Source: Austropuccinia psidii (Eukaryota > Basidiomycota > Pucciniomycetes > Pucciniales > Sphaerophragmiaceae). Taken from it: a DNA stretch of 64,000 nucleotides. The notes under the pieces are model-generated. The model did not search any database. It was not told the DNA's origin and saw only the letters and a list, made by a program, of their open reading frames with translations. Positions 47,575 to 60,608 of the stretch are shown in pieces. Location: positions 19,963,866 to 20,027,865 of the forward strand of contig JALGQZ010000008.1 of NCBI GenBank assembly GCA_023105745.1, read 5' to 3'. The translations under genes and the position numbers were made by a program. Positions within the stretch are counted from its first letter, which is position 1, and the number at the start of each line of letters is the position of its first letter.

Positions 47575-48908
47575 TTAATGATAAGATAGATAAAAGGCCT
47601 AAAATGAAGATTTGAGTGAGGGTGAGTGCTACTGATAGCCCTGGGTGAAGTCTTTACCTTTTGGTTTACAATAATAAACCCTGCACTAATTGATACTTAC
47701 AATTATACCTGTTAAATTCTAAGGGAACAATTTCTTTAAGAAGCTATACCATGTAAGAATACTAAGAACAGGCTGATGGATTGGCCTTCTGGTGAGGAAA
47801 AGCCTCCTTTTATATTGCTCTGGGGTAATGGGAGGTTGCTTACCTCTGAGCACAACCAAGGAGTCCAATATTTCACTACTGTGGGATATTTTGTGGCTCT
47901 ATAATCTCAATAGAGACTTATATTGGGTGGAAATTTGGTTTTGGAACCACAAGTTGTCATTTTTATCCTATACAGGGTGAATGGTTTCACCAATGGAGTT
48001 TACTGGTGTTTTTGGGTGCTTCTGACATGTCAGAAACTGTAAAGAGCATTTTTTTATGACTCTTATTCGTCATTTTATGAGAAATAGATGAATAAAACAC
48101 ATTTCATAAAGTTGATTAGCTGTTAATTCAATTATATGCACAGCTGTCCCACAGTAAGATCCCATACTGGCTAGTGTGGATTTGTAATCTAAAAACATGA
48201 ATATTCATGTCAGTTTCAACATGGAGAGCTCAAAAGAGGCTCATTTTGTAGCCCTTGATGAGCTCTACCCAATGTATACTCATTGGGTATAGCAAGAATC
48301 AAATATGGCAAAGTTATGCCAATTCTAAATTCCATTATAAATTTGTGAATTTGTTATGAATCCTGTATTTATCTTGTTTGCTCCATACCTTTTTTTCTAG
48401 ATGTGTTATGAGGAAATGGATGGCACCAAAGGAAAACCCTGATTGTGATTTTTCCAAAGTAACCTTACTTTAGGTATCTCACCCTAAAACTGTAGAGGTT
48501 AGATGAGAGGGGAATATTTTGTGCACCCTTATTTGGCTTATTCTTAGCCATACCTTCTGTATGTTTGATGATAACTCAATTTGGCTAGTATCATTAGATA
48601 TCCCTGATTAAGTGCTTCAATTGGAACACCAATTTTATAAGGCTCTGCCTCTTCATCTGAATTTTAGTTGAGAGGTGGAAATTAAGCTTTATGCTCAGTT
48701 CTTTCTTTGAACCAGAACAACTTTGTCATTCCTTATCCTATGGTTATGAGAGTTTTATCTTTCAAAAGAGGTGACCCTCCTCTTTCTTTTGATACCATCT
48801 ATGAGGTATTTTGGCCCAGTCCCATTTTTGGTGGTATTTTGCTCTACCATTGGTTTATGATGTTTTGGCTATCATGCTTGTGCTCTGGATTTGAGTCAAA
48901 GGCTGACA
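47575..48908 (-). repeat. Gypsy-3 3' LTR, left end eroded (subfamily B)
   Basis: Aligns with the other LTRs from GGTGAGTGCTACTG (47622) to AAGGCTGACA (48908) and is followed by the polypurine tract. The first about 140 bp are too diverged to place the end; 47575 is approximate. The hairpin seen in subfamily A is degenerate here. Confidence 0.8.
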
Positions 48909-50599
48909 TACCCTCCCTTCAAAACAAGGCTCATCACTGATGGGAATTTCCTATCCTTTGTGAGTTACTGGGTCTAGCATAGTGTATGTGACCTTGTGTC
49001 AACAACTTTCTTTCCAAAATAATCTCCCTGTCTGGTGGCATATGTTTCAATCCATCTAAATTTTTGATCATTAGTATTCTTCTTGCTGAGTGGACTGATT
49101 CAATTTCAATTGTATCATGGTCCCCAAATTCAACTAAATATTTATCGAAAGGGTTTGGTTCACTATATAATGCATCTCAACAAAAATTTCCCACACCATC
49201 AGAGTCGGATTTATAACCTTGTTAGTATTTTCCTGTCTCTTCCTCTCTTGAAAATATAACTTCCCTGTCTTTGGCACACTTGTCTGTATAGTGATTGTAT
49301 GTTCCACAGTTGTGTAATGCTTTTGTCATTTCAAATTCTGAATCATGAGCTCATTTGGCTTTCCAGGGTTAAATTCTACCTGTTATCACCAGTCCTATGG
49401 GTATTATATCTACCATTAGATGCTTTAATCCTTAATCCTTGCAAGGTATTTGATATTTAATCTTAGGTGAATTCCTTGGAGCATCTGCATTTTAATGCAT
49501 GCTCTAAGTCTCCTGGTAGTTTGGTAAATAATTTGTGATTTTTAATTTCTTTTGTTATGTGAGGGTCAATGGCTGTTAGAATTTTTGACTGTCTCAGACA
49601 GAAATAATATGGATCTTTTTCAGCTGTGTATCTATGATTTTCAAATTAAAGAGTTTTATGCCACATACATGTATCATTACTTTACTTTTGGATTATTTGG
49701 CTCCTCCACCAGGGCCAATTTCTTCTGCATGAATCTCTTTCATTTCAGTGTACCATATACTAGCATGGATTATGAGTTCTGTATTCAGTCTAGCTGTTAT
49801 CCAGTAGTCTGTTATACTTGGTACATGAATGAAGATTCCATAAATGTAAGAAATGAGTTCCATGTGATCATATTCTCCGACACAACAGAATTTTGCCAAG
49901 ATTTTGGCTAATGGAAGTTTCTTCTGTGTTTACTTTTCTGGATAATTCATATTATCTCCAAATTGGTGTTGTGATGTGAATCTTTGCTTATTCTCCATTA
50001 GGTAATCTGGTTTTATTTCCTCTTGGTGGTCTGGTGTGTTGCACAAAATATGGCGCTGTAATTAGGGTTTTATGTTTTGGAATACATTGAAAATATTTTT
50101 CATGTCTTGATCCAGGCATTCCCTGCATATCTTGAAGTGATATTCCTCCTCCAAGACTTGATTTAGTCTTTTGTTGGTCTCTTCTGTGGATTTAATTAAC
50201 TAAGCATAGTCCTCTTGAAGAGCATGATTTTTTTTGGTTTGTAAGGTATTTCCCTCTTGTAACCTTGAGATTTTTTCATGGACAATTTCAAACTTCTTTT
50301 GAGTTTTTTCTGCAATTTGGAACATTTGTAGCCAAATTTCATTTCTGTTGATGCTACTCTCAGGTGTAACAACACTATTTCCATTATAAGTGGAGATATA
50401 ATTTCTTATTTTAGGGCTACTGGCTTCATAAGACATATTTACAGCTATTTTTTTCTTTGTACTTGTTTAAGTAGGTCCAACAATTTTGGGATAATAGGGT
50501 CTGAAAATTTCTGCCTCTGGTTGAAAGAATTCTTGTTCTTGCCCTGTGATCCTCCCCCTCTCTTGGAGACTACCTGGAATTGAGAAGAATGGTAACTCT
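48909..50599 (-). pseudogene. Gypsy-3 internal relic (pol deleted, gag remains)
   Basis: Directly after the tract TACCCTCCCTTC there is a short stretch like the chromodomain end. The sequence then jumps to the zinc-knuckle and capsid region (49200-49900: [31 protein letters not shown]) and on to the Gag middle (50100-50590). About 4 kb of pol (protease, RT, RNase H and integrase) is missing. Many stops and shifts. It is cut at 50599 by the TIR element and resumes at 61258. Confidence 0.8.
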
Positions 50600-51795
50600 A
50601 ACCATGGGTAAAGTGGCCACACCTGACATCAGGTGTTGCATTTGGAATTTGACATGGGAGATAAATTGGATTCATGTTGGTGATAGGAAGGAAATTTAAT
50701 TTTAGAATGGAAGTTTTGTAAGAATTTAAGCCACAAATGTTCAATTGAGCTTCCTGATCATCATTGTTTTTTCAGGATGGTCAAAGCTCAATAGCTCACA
50801 ATACATGTAAAATTCTTATCTTCATTACCTATGTATTTTTATTTTGCTCATTGATTGATATAATCTAATTAAAAAAGATTTTAACCTTCAAGATCTTTTT
50901 TATAGGATCTTACACAAATATCAAAGCTCAACCCATTCAGTTAAAGAAATTCATAGCTGAATAATACTGAAACTAGAACCATTTTAGTTTCAAATATTCA
51001 ATCAATGAGAAAAAATCTCAAGTACTTGAATATTCTCTGAAAATCTAGATATTATTGAAGGGTGGCACTAAAATGAAATATCTTTGTCTTGTAGGATTCT
51101 GTATCAAGTGAGAGGTAAATTAGCTTATTTTCCTTCTCTTCTTATATTAAAGCTATTTATTTCACATTGAAAAATCTACAGCTTAATGACACAAAGGTTA
51201 TATCAAGGAGGGATTTCCAAAAATATAGTACACATTGAGTAAAAACAACTAGGATTACAGCCCCTAAACTTATTTTAAGCCAACGTTTTACTTCAAGTGA
51301 GAGTGTATGAATATTTAAAGCAGAATTTCTTTCCTTAATTTCATTCTTGAAAAGGTTTTGTATGATACAATCCCAGGGTGTAATTTAGGCAAAATTCTGA
51401 TTTTTGGAAAAGAGCCATGTCATAAGCATAGAATAGTCAGTGTAATGTTTCTTTAATAAAGAATCTTCTTCAGAGTTTTAGAGAATGGAGTGTTTTCCCT
51501 TCTCAATAATGATCTATCTATCACTTGGTAGATCTCTGTTAAAAATTAATTTTCTAGAGCTCATCATATTTATGTAGTGAAATATTCAAGTATGTCAAAA
51601 TAAAAGATGCTATTTTTAACAATTGTTGATTTTTTCAGATATTATTTCAATAATTTCTGGTTAAAAGATATTTAAAAAGATAAAATTTAGCCCAGTAATA
51701 ATATCTTAATACTTTTTATGATTCCAATGCAAGTATATTCTTTAACCTTAATTGAAGTGAAGCTTCATTTTTTTATCTGTTGAAACTTAATTTTC

Positions 51796-53321
51796 TGTCA
51801 GGGTGACTCTATGATATAGCTTCAAAATGAGAATAAAAGCTATAACTCTGAGTGTGAAACAAAAATAATGATGATTAATTAATTATGAGATGGTTAAAAG
51901 GGCTATACCAAAAGAATTTAGTGATGGTGAGTGCTATTGGTAGCCCTGGGTACAGTGTTTACCTGTTGGTTTACAATAATAAACCCTACAATAATTGCAA
52001 TTATAATTATACCTGTTTAACTCTAAGGGTACCACTTCTTTAAGAAGCTATACCATGTAATAATACTAAGAACAGGATGATTTATTGGCCTTCTGGTGAG
52101 GAAAGGCCTCCTTTTATCTTGTTCTGGGGTAGTGGGAGGTTTTTTATCTCTGCAAACGACCATAGAGTAAGAAATTTCAATCCTGGGGGCTGTTTAGTGG
52201 TTCTACACACTCAATACAGATTTTTATTGGGTTTAAATGTGGCTTGAGCACCACAAGTTGTCATTTTTACCCTATACAGGGTGAAACGTTTCACCAATGG
52301 AGTTTACAGGTGTGTTTTGGTGCTTCTGATGTGCCAGAAGCTGTACATAACCTGTATGGACCCCTGTATTTGACTGAACTATAAGGTATTGAAGTAGAAA
52401 AAAGCTTATTTATCTATTTGACACCTCATAATAATACTTATGGGATAGTATCCCAAAGTAAAGCTGTATTGGTCTAAATGTGGGATTTTGACCTTGAAGC
52501 TGCCATAGCCTTGTCATTTTTTAAGATATTGAGCTCAAAGTTGGTTTATTGTGTAGCCCTGAATGAGATCTACACAATGGTACCTCATTTGGAATGGTTA
52601 AAATTCAATATGGCAAAGTTATGCCATGTTCAATTTGAGTTATCCAAATATATGATTATCTCAAAATCTGTATGGAGCTTGTTTGCCCCATAACTTTTGT
52701 CCTATATGAGATATGCGGAAATCGATAGCACCATCAGATAGCCCAGATTGTTCATTAATTATCTTGATTCATTAATGTATTAGAAGCTAATAACTTCTTA
52801 AAGCACTAATATTAGAACTCCTACCCTGTAAGAAAAATATTTGATTGTCATATACCTCTAATAATTCATATTTTTATTTAAGAGAATTGAGTAAAGCTCT
52901 TAACTGTAGAAGTTGGATTAAAGGTGAATATTTTATTCACCCTTATTTGACCTTATTTTGACCATAAATTCTATAGTTTTGGTGCTAGCTCAATTTGGCT
53001 AGTACCATTGCATAGTCCTGATTGTGAGGTTCAATTTTAATACCCATTTGATGGGGTTCATCCTATTTCTCTGGATTTTAGATGAGAGGTAAAATTAAGT
53101 TTTATGCACAGCAACTGCTTTGAGCTTGAATAACTTTGTTATTCTTTGTCCTATGATTATGGGACCTGCATATTTGAAAAGAGATGAGTTTCCTATTTAT
53201 TTTGATACCTTTTGAGCTGGTTTGGCTCAGCTCCATGTTTTGGTAGTATCTTGGCTTTAACGTTGGTTTATGGTATTCTGGTAGTCATGCTTGTGCTCTG
53301 GGTTTGAGTCATAGGCTGATA
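51796..53321 (-). mobile_element. Solo gypsy LTR (subfamily B) with an internal 150-bp insert
   Basis: TGTCAGG to GGCTGATA with perfect duplication TTTTC (51791-51795 and 53322-53326). Its first half resembles the Gypsy-3 LTR. At about 52753-52903 it carries extra AT-rich DNA in place of the segment CCCCACTTTAGG found in the other LTRs. Confidence 0.92.
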
Positions 53322-53326
53322 TTTTC

Positions 53327-54934
53327 ATTCTGATTTTATTCAAACATTTTCCATGAATCTCATCTTATATTTAGTTCATCTTTTACCTATACTTGTGATA
53401 TGTCATAGGAGGTCCTTTTTGTTGTTATTTGGATTTAGTTCAGCTTTTGAAATAAATAGGACATATGGGGAGTTCTTCATTTGTTGAGAAATGAAATTGT
53501 AATTTCATCTGATGGTTTCTTAAATTTGAATATTTTGAAATAATTCTCATTCATCAAATCCACCAAAGCTAAAGAACTCAGATTATTGAAAAGATTGAGT
53601 AAATAATTTTCTAATTTCTCTACATTCCATTTTACCCAGGTTTATGAGGATAAACTCTGTAAATTATGTTCAAAACATATCTTGAAATGGGATATTAATA
53701 CTTGATTGAACTTGAGAATAGCATAAATATATGTATTTCTTAATGAATAAAAGAATGATATAATTTATCCAATAACTAAATTCTATGTGATTTGAAAAAG
53801 AAACAAGTTATATAACCATTTAATCTTACAAACATCCTTTCTCATGGTTTATTTTTCAAGAATTTTAAAATTCTCTGAAAATGAATCTGCAATGATAAAA
53901 TAATTCAACGTGAATATTTTTAAGGCTTTAATAATAAGCTATTTATCAGTTTTAGTTGATAAAATTATATATTAATCTGTAATAAATATTTTAAAAGTAA
54001 AGTAAGAAGAGGCATCCTTGTTTGGTTTCCTGGTATTTATGTTCATATTTAGCCTAGAATATTCAGTAAATTGCTATTTATCAAGTGAGGCACCACAGAA
54101 AAATTCTGAAATATCGCTTGAAGGGAGCTTTGAGTGATTCAAAAATCACTTCAGAGCCATATGCAGAAAACTTCAAAACATGGTCACAATTAACTTTCAA
54201 ATATATAAGTTCACTTCTTGAACATTTTACAAAGCAATTACCCATATTTTGTTCAGTTTTGGATGGTACATTTTGAACATTTTATTTTGATGAATATAAA
54301 AGCTCACAGGGAAAGTTTTTATTTATATAAAAAAATCATTATCCATTTAATTTAAAAATTAACAGGCTGTTTTAGTTGAAAGACAATCAAATTATGGAAA
54401 AAAATAATCTAAAATCATAATATTGGTGTCAAGTGGTGAAAAAGTAAAATAAAGGTTATAATTTGAGGCTTGACTGGATTAAAACAGGATTAAAGTGTAA
54501 CAAAGTTTCAGAGATATTATTTGGCTCAATACCATAAGAAATAATGGCAGATAGCTCTCAGATATTCATTGACTAGGTTCTTGCTCTTAAGATCCAGCAT
54601 GATATTGAGATTTCAAATTCAGATAATAAGTATGATAGTAAATTTATTAATTTACTATCATTCCTTCCCCAAATTTAAAATTTTCACTTGAATGTCTTCC
54701 ATCTTGATTTTTTAAATTGAAAACAAAAAACTCACAAAAAAGCAGTACAAAATTTTTTTTCCTCAAAAATTTGAAATAAGAGAATGAATGAATTTCAAAA
54801 TATATAATATAATAAACAATTTTAACAACTGAGCATGGGTTATTGGTTATTATAATTCTTTTTCAGTTTTTTACAAAGAAAATTAGTAGAAAAACTTCCT
54901 TTTTTCTGATGGAAAGAATTTTTATTTAGTTAGT
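53327..54934. other. Interior of outer TIR element, no gene seen
   Basis: AT-rich, with short frames such as 54085-54276 (plus) that have no recognisable motif. Confidence 0.45.
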
Positions 54935-57682
54935 CACCATGAGCAAAGTGGCTACACCTGACAGCAGGTGTTGCATTTGGAATTTGACATTGGAGATAGA
55001 TTGGATTCAGGTTGAAGATAGGAAAGAAACTAAATTCCTAAGTAGAAGCTTTGGAAGAAACTAAAGCCACGTATGCAAGCAACAAAGTCTCAATTTACTT
55101 GGCTCAATTTCACTGTTTGGTCAGGATTGTCAAAGCTCAACAATCCAACAATAAATGATGAACAGATTTATTTTCATTTTCCCTTTGTTCAAAGATTATT
55201 AATTGATTTATATCATTTTATTTGCAAAACATTCAACCTCTAGGTATTTGCCTATAGATTTTCACATATATATCACACGTTCAATATGAACTTTCTGTCA
55301 ATCTCACTCATGGGAAAGATACATAATTTTGAAATTGGAACCATTCAAGATGAAACAAAGCTCACAATAAATCTTAGAGTATCTTTGGGATTGTCTGAAT
55401 ATATACACTATGAAATATATAGCATACCATATGACAGTTTTTGCTTCTAAAAAGATGTATTTTGTGAGGCATTATATGCCTTATTTTTACTCTTTTTTAA
55501 GATCAAGGGGTTAAACAAAATTGAAACAAGATTTCAATCTTTAGGTTGAATATTAATTTTCAGAAGAGGCCAATAAAAATTTAGCTTATATTGAAATAAT
55601 ACCACCCCTATTTTAGCCCATAAACTGCATTGGAGGCTCTTATCCTTATAGATAGATGAAATAAATATTTAAAGTAGAGTATATGGTTTTACTTTTATGA
55701 TTGAGGAATTTTTTATTATACTGTTCCATGGTGTAAGCTATAGACTATTTGAATTTAATATAAAAAGATTGCTTAATAATATAACTTCAAATCTCTATAA
55801 AAAAACAAAAACATCAGATTCTTGATTTCTGTGGAGAATTCAATTTTTACTTATTGATACAAATTGAGCTCAGGTTGGCATATTTCTGTGGAGAAATTAT
55901 GATTTCGAAAATCACTATCTTGATTTGATGTGTTACTAAAATGTGTGAAAACCAAGATAATTTGAGTTTCTACTTTGAGGAGATGAGGGTAGTATTTGTA
56001 TAAAAAGGGTGAATGAAGATAGGAGAATGAAAGTGCTTTTTGAAATTTGAGGAAATATAATCTTCATGTGCAAATATGGACAGCCATTCTTGTCATGAAT
56101 TACTTAATTATGTCAAAGATTTCGATTAAGAAGACTTATTACATAATTATTATGATAATCCTTAATGTATTGTAAATCCCTTTTGGATTTTGAATTTAAC
56201 ACACCTAATATTTAAGCAATTTTAAATGAGAAGGATATGTGGAGAGCTCTACATGAAATAAACAATTGATTACTAATATGAAATAAATGGGCTTATAGCT
56301 TCAATTCTCTTGAAATAGATTTTTTACTTTATAAATACTACATAATTAAAACTCAGATTATCAGGAGTAATTCAGAAAAGAGTTTTTTGAATTTCTCTAA
56401 GCTGAAATTTCCTCAAAATTTGGAGGGCAGCTTTATATGCTATTATTTATCACTTAATTCAAGCTTATATATAGATGAAATAGGTATTTCAAATAGTTAA
56501 AATCTTCATATTTATGAATACCTGAAACAAATTATTTATATTTCCTTGAAACAATAATACCCCTATACAATATTAAGGAAAAAGAACTTGTATAAATAGG
56601 ATCTTTTCGAAAATTCATTTCTAATAATACATCTATAGAGATCCTCTGAGTTGCTTAACTTCATAACTATGTCAATAAAATCATAAAAAATAAAGGAATA
56701 ATAAGATATTTATGAATTGGGAGTAAAAATATCCTATACACAGCTCTCTAAAGTGCGTTTAAAATATAATATGAGAACATTTAATGGTTTTCTTTGGTAT
56801 TTATCTTTTTAAAAGGGTTAAAGTATTGATTAAATTCACATTTTTAAAAGAGAGGCAACAGAAGAAAGCTGGAGCATTTGGGGACTTGAGCTTTTAGGGG
56901 CACAAATATCACTTCAGAGCCCTGTAAATTCAGAATCAAAAAAGGTCTTAAAAATGTCACAAGTATTGAATCTTAATTGTGAAGAATTTATCAAGGAATT
57001 TATCCATTAAATCTTCTTTTTATGATGGAAATTCATGAACAGTGTCTTTTCAGAAATCTTCAAGCCCATATTTTAATTTTCTTTACAAACAATGAATCGA
57101 TTATTAAAAAGAATAATAAATCATATGTTTTTATCAATGAAAATATGATGAAAATTTGCAGCTATATCTTGTTGAAAATAAAGGAAAACTCTGTTGAACC
57201 TTCACAAAGTGAAAAATTTGACCAATCTAAATATTGAAAATATTTGAACAGGATTACAGGAAAATAAAGCTTTTTTATATATTTTTGACATAATTTTATT
57301 CTATATTGGCAGATAGCTATCATATATTAAGTGAACCGGCCCTTTATTCTTCAAAATATGAAAATAATTCTCCTTTTATATTAGTTTGATCAGCATTCTA
57401 TTGAGCTTAGGAGCTAAAACTGGTCTTTGAAAAAGTATATTATAAAAAATAATAATATTCAATTTGATTGTTGAAAGACAAATTATGAACTAAAAAACCA
57501 CAAAAAATATCTCAAAAATATTTTGAATAAAATGTCAGAAATACCTCAAACAAAGAAGGATGAAAAATTATCAAAATGTGCATTGAATTTGTTGATATTA
57601 TTTAAATCATTTTTTTTCATATTTTTTGAAAAAAAGGAATAGGAAAAACTGTTTTTTCTGCTAGGCTAAATGAATTTTGACC

Positions 57683-58017
57683 ATTTTTTATTTTTTTTAT
57701 TTTTTTTATTTTTTTTATTTTTTTTATTTTTTTTATTTTTTTTATTTTTTTTATTTTTTTTATTTTTTTTATTTTTTTTATTTTTTTTATTTTTTTTATT
57801 TTTTTTATTTTTTTTATTTTTTTTATTTTTTTTATTTTTTTTATTTTTTTTATTTTTTTTATTTTTTTTATTTTTTTTATTTTTTTTATTTTTTTTATTT
57901 TTTTTATTTTTTTTATTTTTTTTATTTTTTTTATTTTTTTTATTTTTTTTATTTTTTTTATTTTTTTTATTTTTTTTATTTTTTTTATTTTTTTTATTTT
58001 TTTTATTTTTTTTATTT

Positions 58018-58049
<32 letters not shown>
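57683..58049. repeat. Microsatellite of 9-bp T8A units, about 40 copies
   Basis: Almost perfect run of ATTTTTTTT with one short unit near the right end. Open frames of Phe-Leu or Phe-Tyr repeats across it are meaningless. Confidence 0.98.
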
Positions 58050-58168
58050 GATCAGTGTGTTATTTTGATGATTTTATCACTTTTTTTTGATTTTTTTGAT
58101 TTTTTTGATTTTCTTCTCAATATTTTTAATTTCCTTTAATTTGACTTTTTTTAGTTTTCAATTAAAAC

Positions 58169-58202
58169 TACAGTATCAGGCTTTGAAAGGCCTGCTACTG
58201 TA
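58169..58202. repeat. Small hairpin, arms ACAGTA-CAGGC
   Basis: ACAGTATCAGGC and GCCTGCTACTGT pair around TTTGAAAG. It shares the arm words of the larger hairpin just to the right. Confidence 0.7.
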
Positions 58203-58226
58203 AAATTATTTACAAGTTTCACTTTG

Positions 58227-58320
58227 TTACAGTACTGTGCCTGTAATGGCTCCTACTGTAAATTTGTCCCTAATCATCAAAAATTTTACAGTAGAAGCTA
58301 TTACAGGCCCTGTACTGTAA
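58227..58320. repeat. 94-bp inverted repeat (MITE-like hairpin)
   Basis: Left arm 58227-58265 starts TTACAGTACTGTGCCTGTAA; right arm 58281-58320 ends GGCCCTGTACTGTAA. Arms of about 38 bp pair with few mismatches around a 15-nt loop. Confidence 0.8.
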
Positions 58321-59709
58321 TTTGCTGTGAAAATTTGCATTTCTTCCAATTCCAGGGGCTGTAATTCATAAAATCCACTGATTCTCTTGTAAACTAAGAG
58401 AACTACTCTCCAAAAGGGGAGAGTATGGTATTTTTCCTTTGACAAGAGAAATTTAGGGTATTTGTAATAAAATTGAACCAAGTCTTTGAGGATAAAAAGA
58501 AATCAAGAAAATATAAGTTCCATAGATTCATATCAATAAAGAAGAAAAAATAGACATATTTTTTATCTTTTTCTTCAAAATATTTTCAGCCAAAGGGCTT
58601 AAAAAGCCTTCTCATTTTGCTTCTGAGGCCCCAGAATGCTAGCCATTTCTAAAAAAAACCTATTCAAAAATACAGTTTTATTAGAAGTGGATTGAGATGA
58701 AAAAATTTGATATATATATATGTAAGCCTGTTTTGAGATGGAAATAAGAATAAAAAGATTTATAAAGTAATGATAGGTCATCAATCAATAAAGATAAGAA
58801 ATTTATTCATTTTATAAACTGCCTTTTACTTATTTTGGCTTTAAGAAAAATGGAGTTATTTAAATTGAAGAAATATTTTTGAATTCAATTTTTTATCATA
58901 AAGAGTATTCACTTGAAGATGAAAATATAATTGGAACCAATTTCTATATAATACACTTTATAATTTGTCCATAACATTAAGAAAGGAAGAAAATACTTGA
59001 GCTTCTTTAATATTGCAGTGGCTTGGAATAACTTGGAATAATAACAAACATTTGAATCCTGGGTTCAACCTAGTTCACAGGAAGGTTCCAAGCTGTTTCT
59101 ATCAGAGGTCCAACCTACTTTTCAAATGCAACACCTGCTGTCAGGTGTAGCAATTTTGCTCATGGTGATTTTAGTTCACTCTTGTAATTTTATTTCAATT
59201 TTTTACGATGGCTATGTTATTTTCTGATATAATAAATTTATGTTTTTAATGTATTTTTTTGTCTGAGGATTTTTTTTTACTTTCTAGAATTTTAGATTTG
59301 TATAGATTCTTTTGCAGTATTTGGCCCTATAGTTCCTGATACTACCACATTTTTGACGATTGTCAACAATTTTACACTAGTGATTAGTGAGCTCTGTAAT
59401 GCCCTCTAGGGTAAAAAGTGATTCAAAATTTTCATGTCAGTGCTCCCTTTAATACTTTAAGTGTAAAGTTACTAAGAATAATTAATAATTTTATAGTAGC
59501 AGGAGGCTCTTTATATAACATTCTACTCCTCTGCTTAATGAAGATGATAACTCAAAACACTCTAACTAAACATTTTTACCTGTTTAAAAAGGAGCTATGT
59601 GAGCTTTTTGAATAGAAAATATTGATGAGCTCTAGAAAATTCAAGATCAATCATAAAACTCAATAAGACTTAGAATAATAATGATATCAAGAAAACTCTA
59701 ATAAATAAT

Positions 59710-60608
59710 GGGTGTTGGTAAACACACTTAAGCCCTTATGTGTTTTTACCAATTTATGGCCAAAACATGTAAGTGACTTATTTTTTTTAAAAAACATCCT
59801 CTGGCTCAGTTTTGAGCATTTTTATCATTTTTTTGCCATATTTTTTCTGACATGGGATGTGAAGGTCCCCAAATTTTTTCAATTTTTTCTTGTGCCAAAT
59901 TTCTCCATTTTGGCCAATTTGGCAAAATGGCCTATTTTTTTAAAAAAATTCATTAAATATGTTCCCACTTATAAATTTCCAAAAAAAATTTTACAATTAA
60001 GGGCAAAATCTTGAGAATAAAAAACCAGAAGCCCAAAATTTTGAGATTTTTTTTCCAGGACAATTGTAGGCTCAAAAAGTCCCTTTTTTTAAGTTTTCTT
60101 GTTCATGTTTGTAATTAAATTGAAAATGCTATTTATGACATTGATTGAATTTAAAATGTAATTTATGATGGGTGGAAGTTAAGATTCCATTTCTGGAATT
60201 AACAGTGCCATTTATGGCATCCAAAATGACATAATAATGCCATAAATGGAATCAAGAATGACATACAGATGCCATTTATAGCCATAACATTGGCATAAAT
60301 GGCATTACAACAATTACATAAATAGAATTGTAAATGGCATAAATGAAATTGTATGGCCTTAAAAATTCCATAAATTGCCTCAAAAATGGCATTGTTAAGG
60401 CCATCAACAATGCCATAAATGGCCTCAACAATGGCATTGTTAAGGCCATTAACAATGGCATTAATGGCCTTCAAAATACCATAAATGGCATTAATAATGC
60501 CATCAGAAATTCCATAAATAGCCATATTTCATTTAAGAACCACCCCTTATGTGTTTTTACCAATTGATGGCAAAAGCACATAAGGGCTTACCTGTTTTAC
60601 CAACACCC
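59710..60608. mobile_element. 899-bp MITE with 8-bp target-site duplication
   Basis: Ends GGGTGTTGGTAAA and TTTACCAACACCC form inverted repeats of about 46 bp, including AAGCCCTTATGTG. A perfect 8-bp duplication TAAATAAT flanks it (59702-59709, 60609-60616), which fits the hAT superfamily. No transposase. The interior 60190-60540 is a patchwork of ATGGCATT and AATGCCAT repeats in both directions. Confidence 0.88.
60190..60540. repeat. Self-complementary ATGGCATT/AATGCCAT repeats inside the MITE
   Basis: More than fifteen occurrences of ATGGCATT, AATGCCAT or ATAAATGGC in both orientations, often as GGCATTGTTAAGGCCAT. Frames across it (MALTMPLL repeats) are by-products. Confidence 0.75.

Larger units (their letters stand above)
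54935..59167. mobile_element. Inner TIR element of the same family C
   Basis: Left end CACCATGAGCAAAGTGGCTA from 54935 and right end ending TGCTCATGGTG at 59167 are inverted repeats over about 48 bp. They are clearly homologous to the ends of the outer element, and homology continues inward (GACATTGGAGATAGATTGG, GGTCAGGATTGTCAAAGCTC). Size 4233 bp, similar to the outer copy. Flanking bases AGT and ATT are not an exact duplication. No transposase frame was found. Confidence 0.7.

Noticed and set aside
57670..58090. Phe-Leu and Phe-Tyr repeat proteins
   Set aside because: They are translations of the T8A microsatellite.
60199..60567. MALTMPLL-type repeat peptides
   Set aside because: Generated by the ATGGCATT repeats of the MITE.
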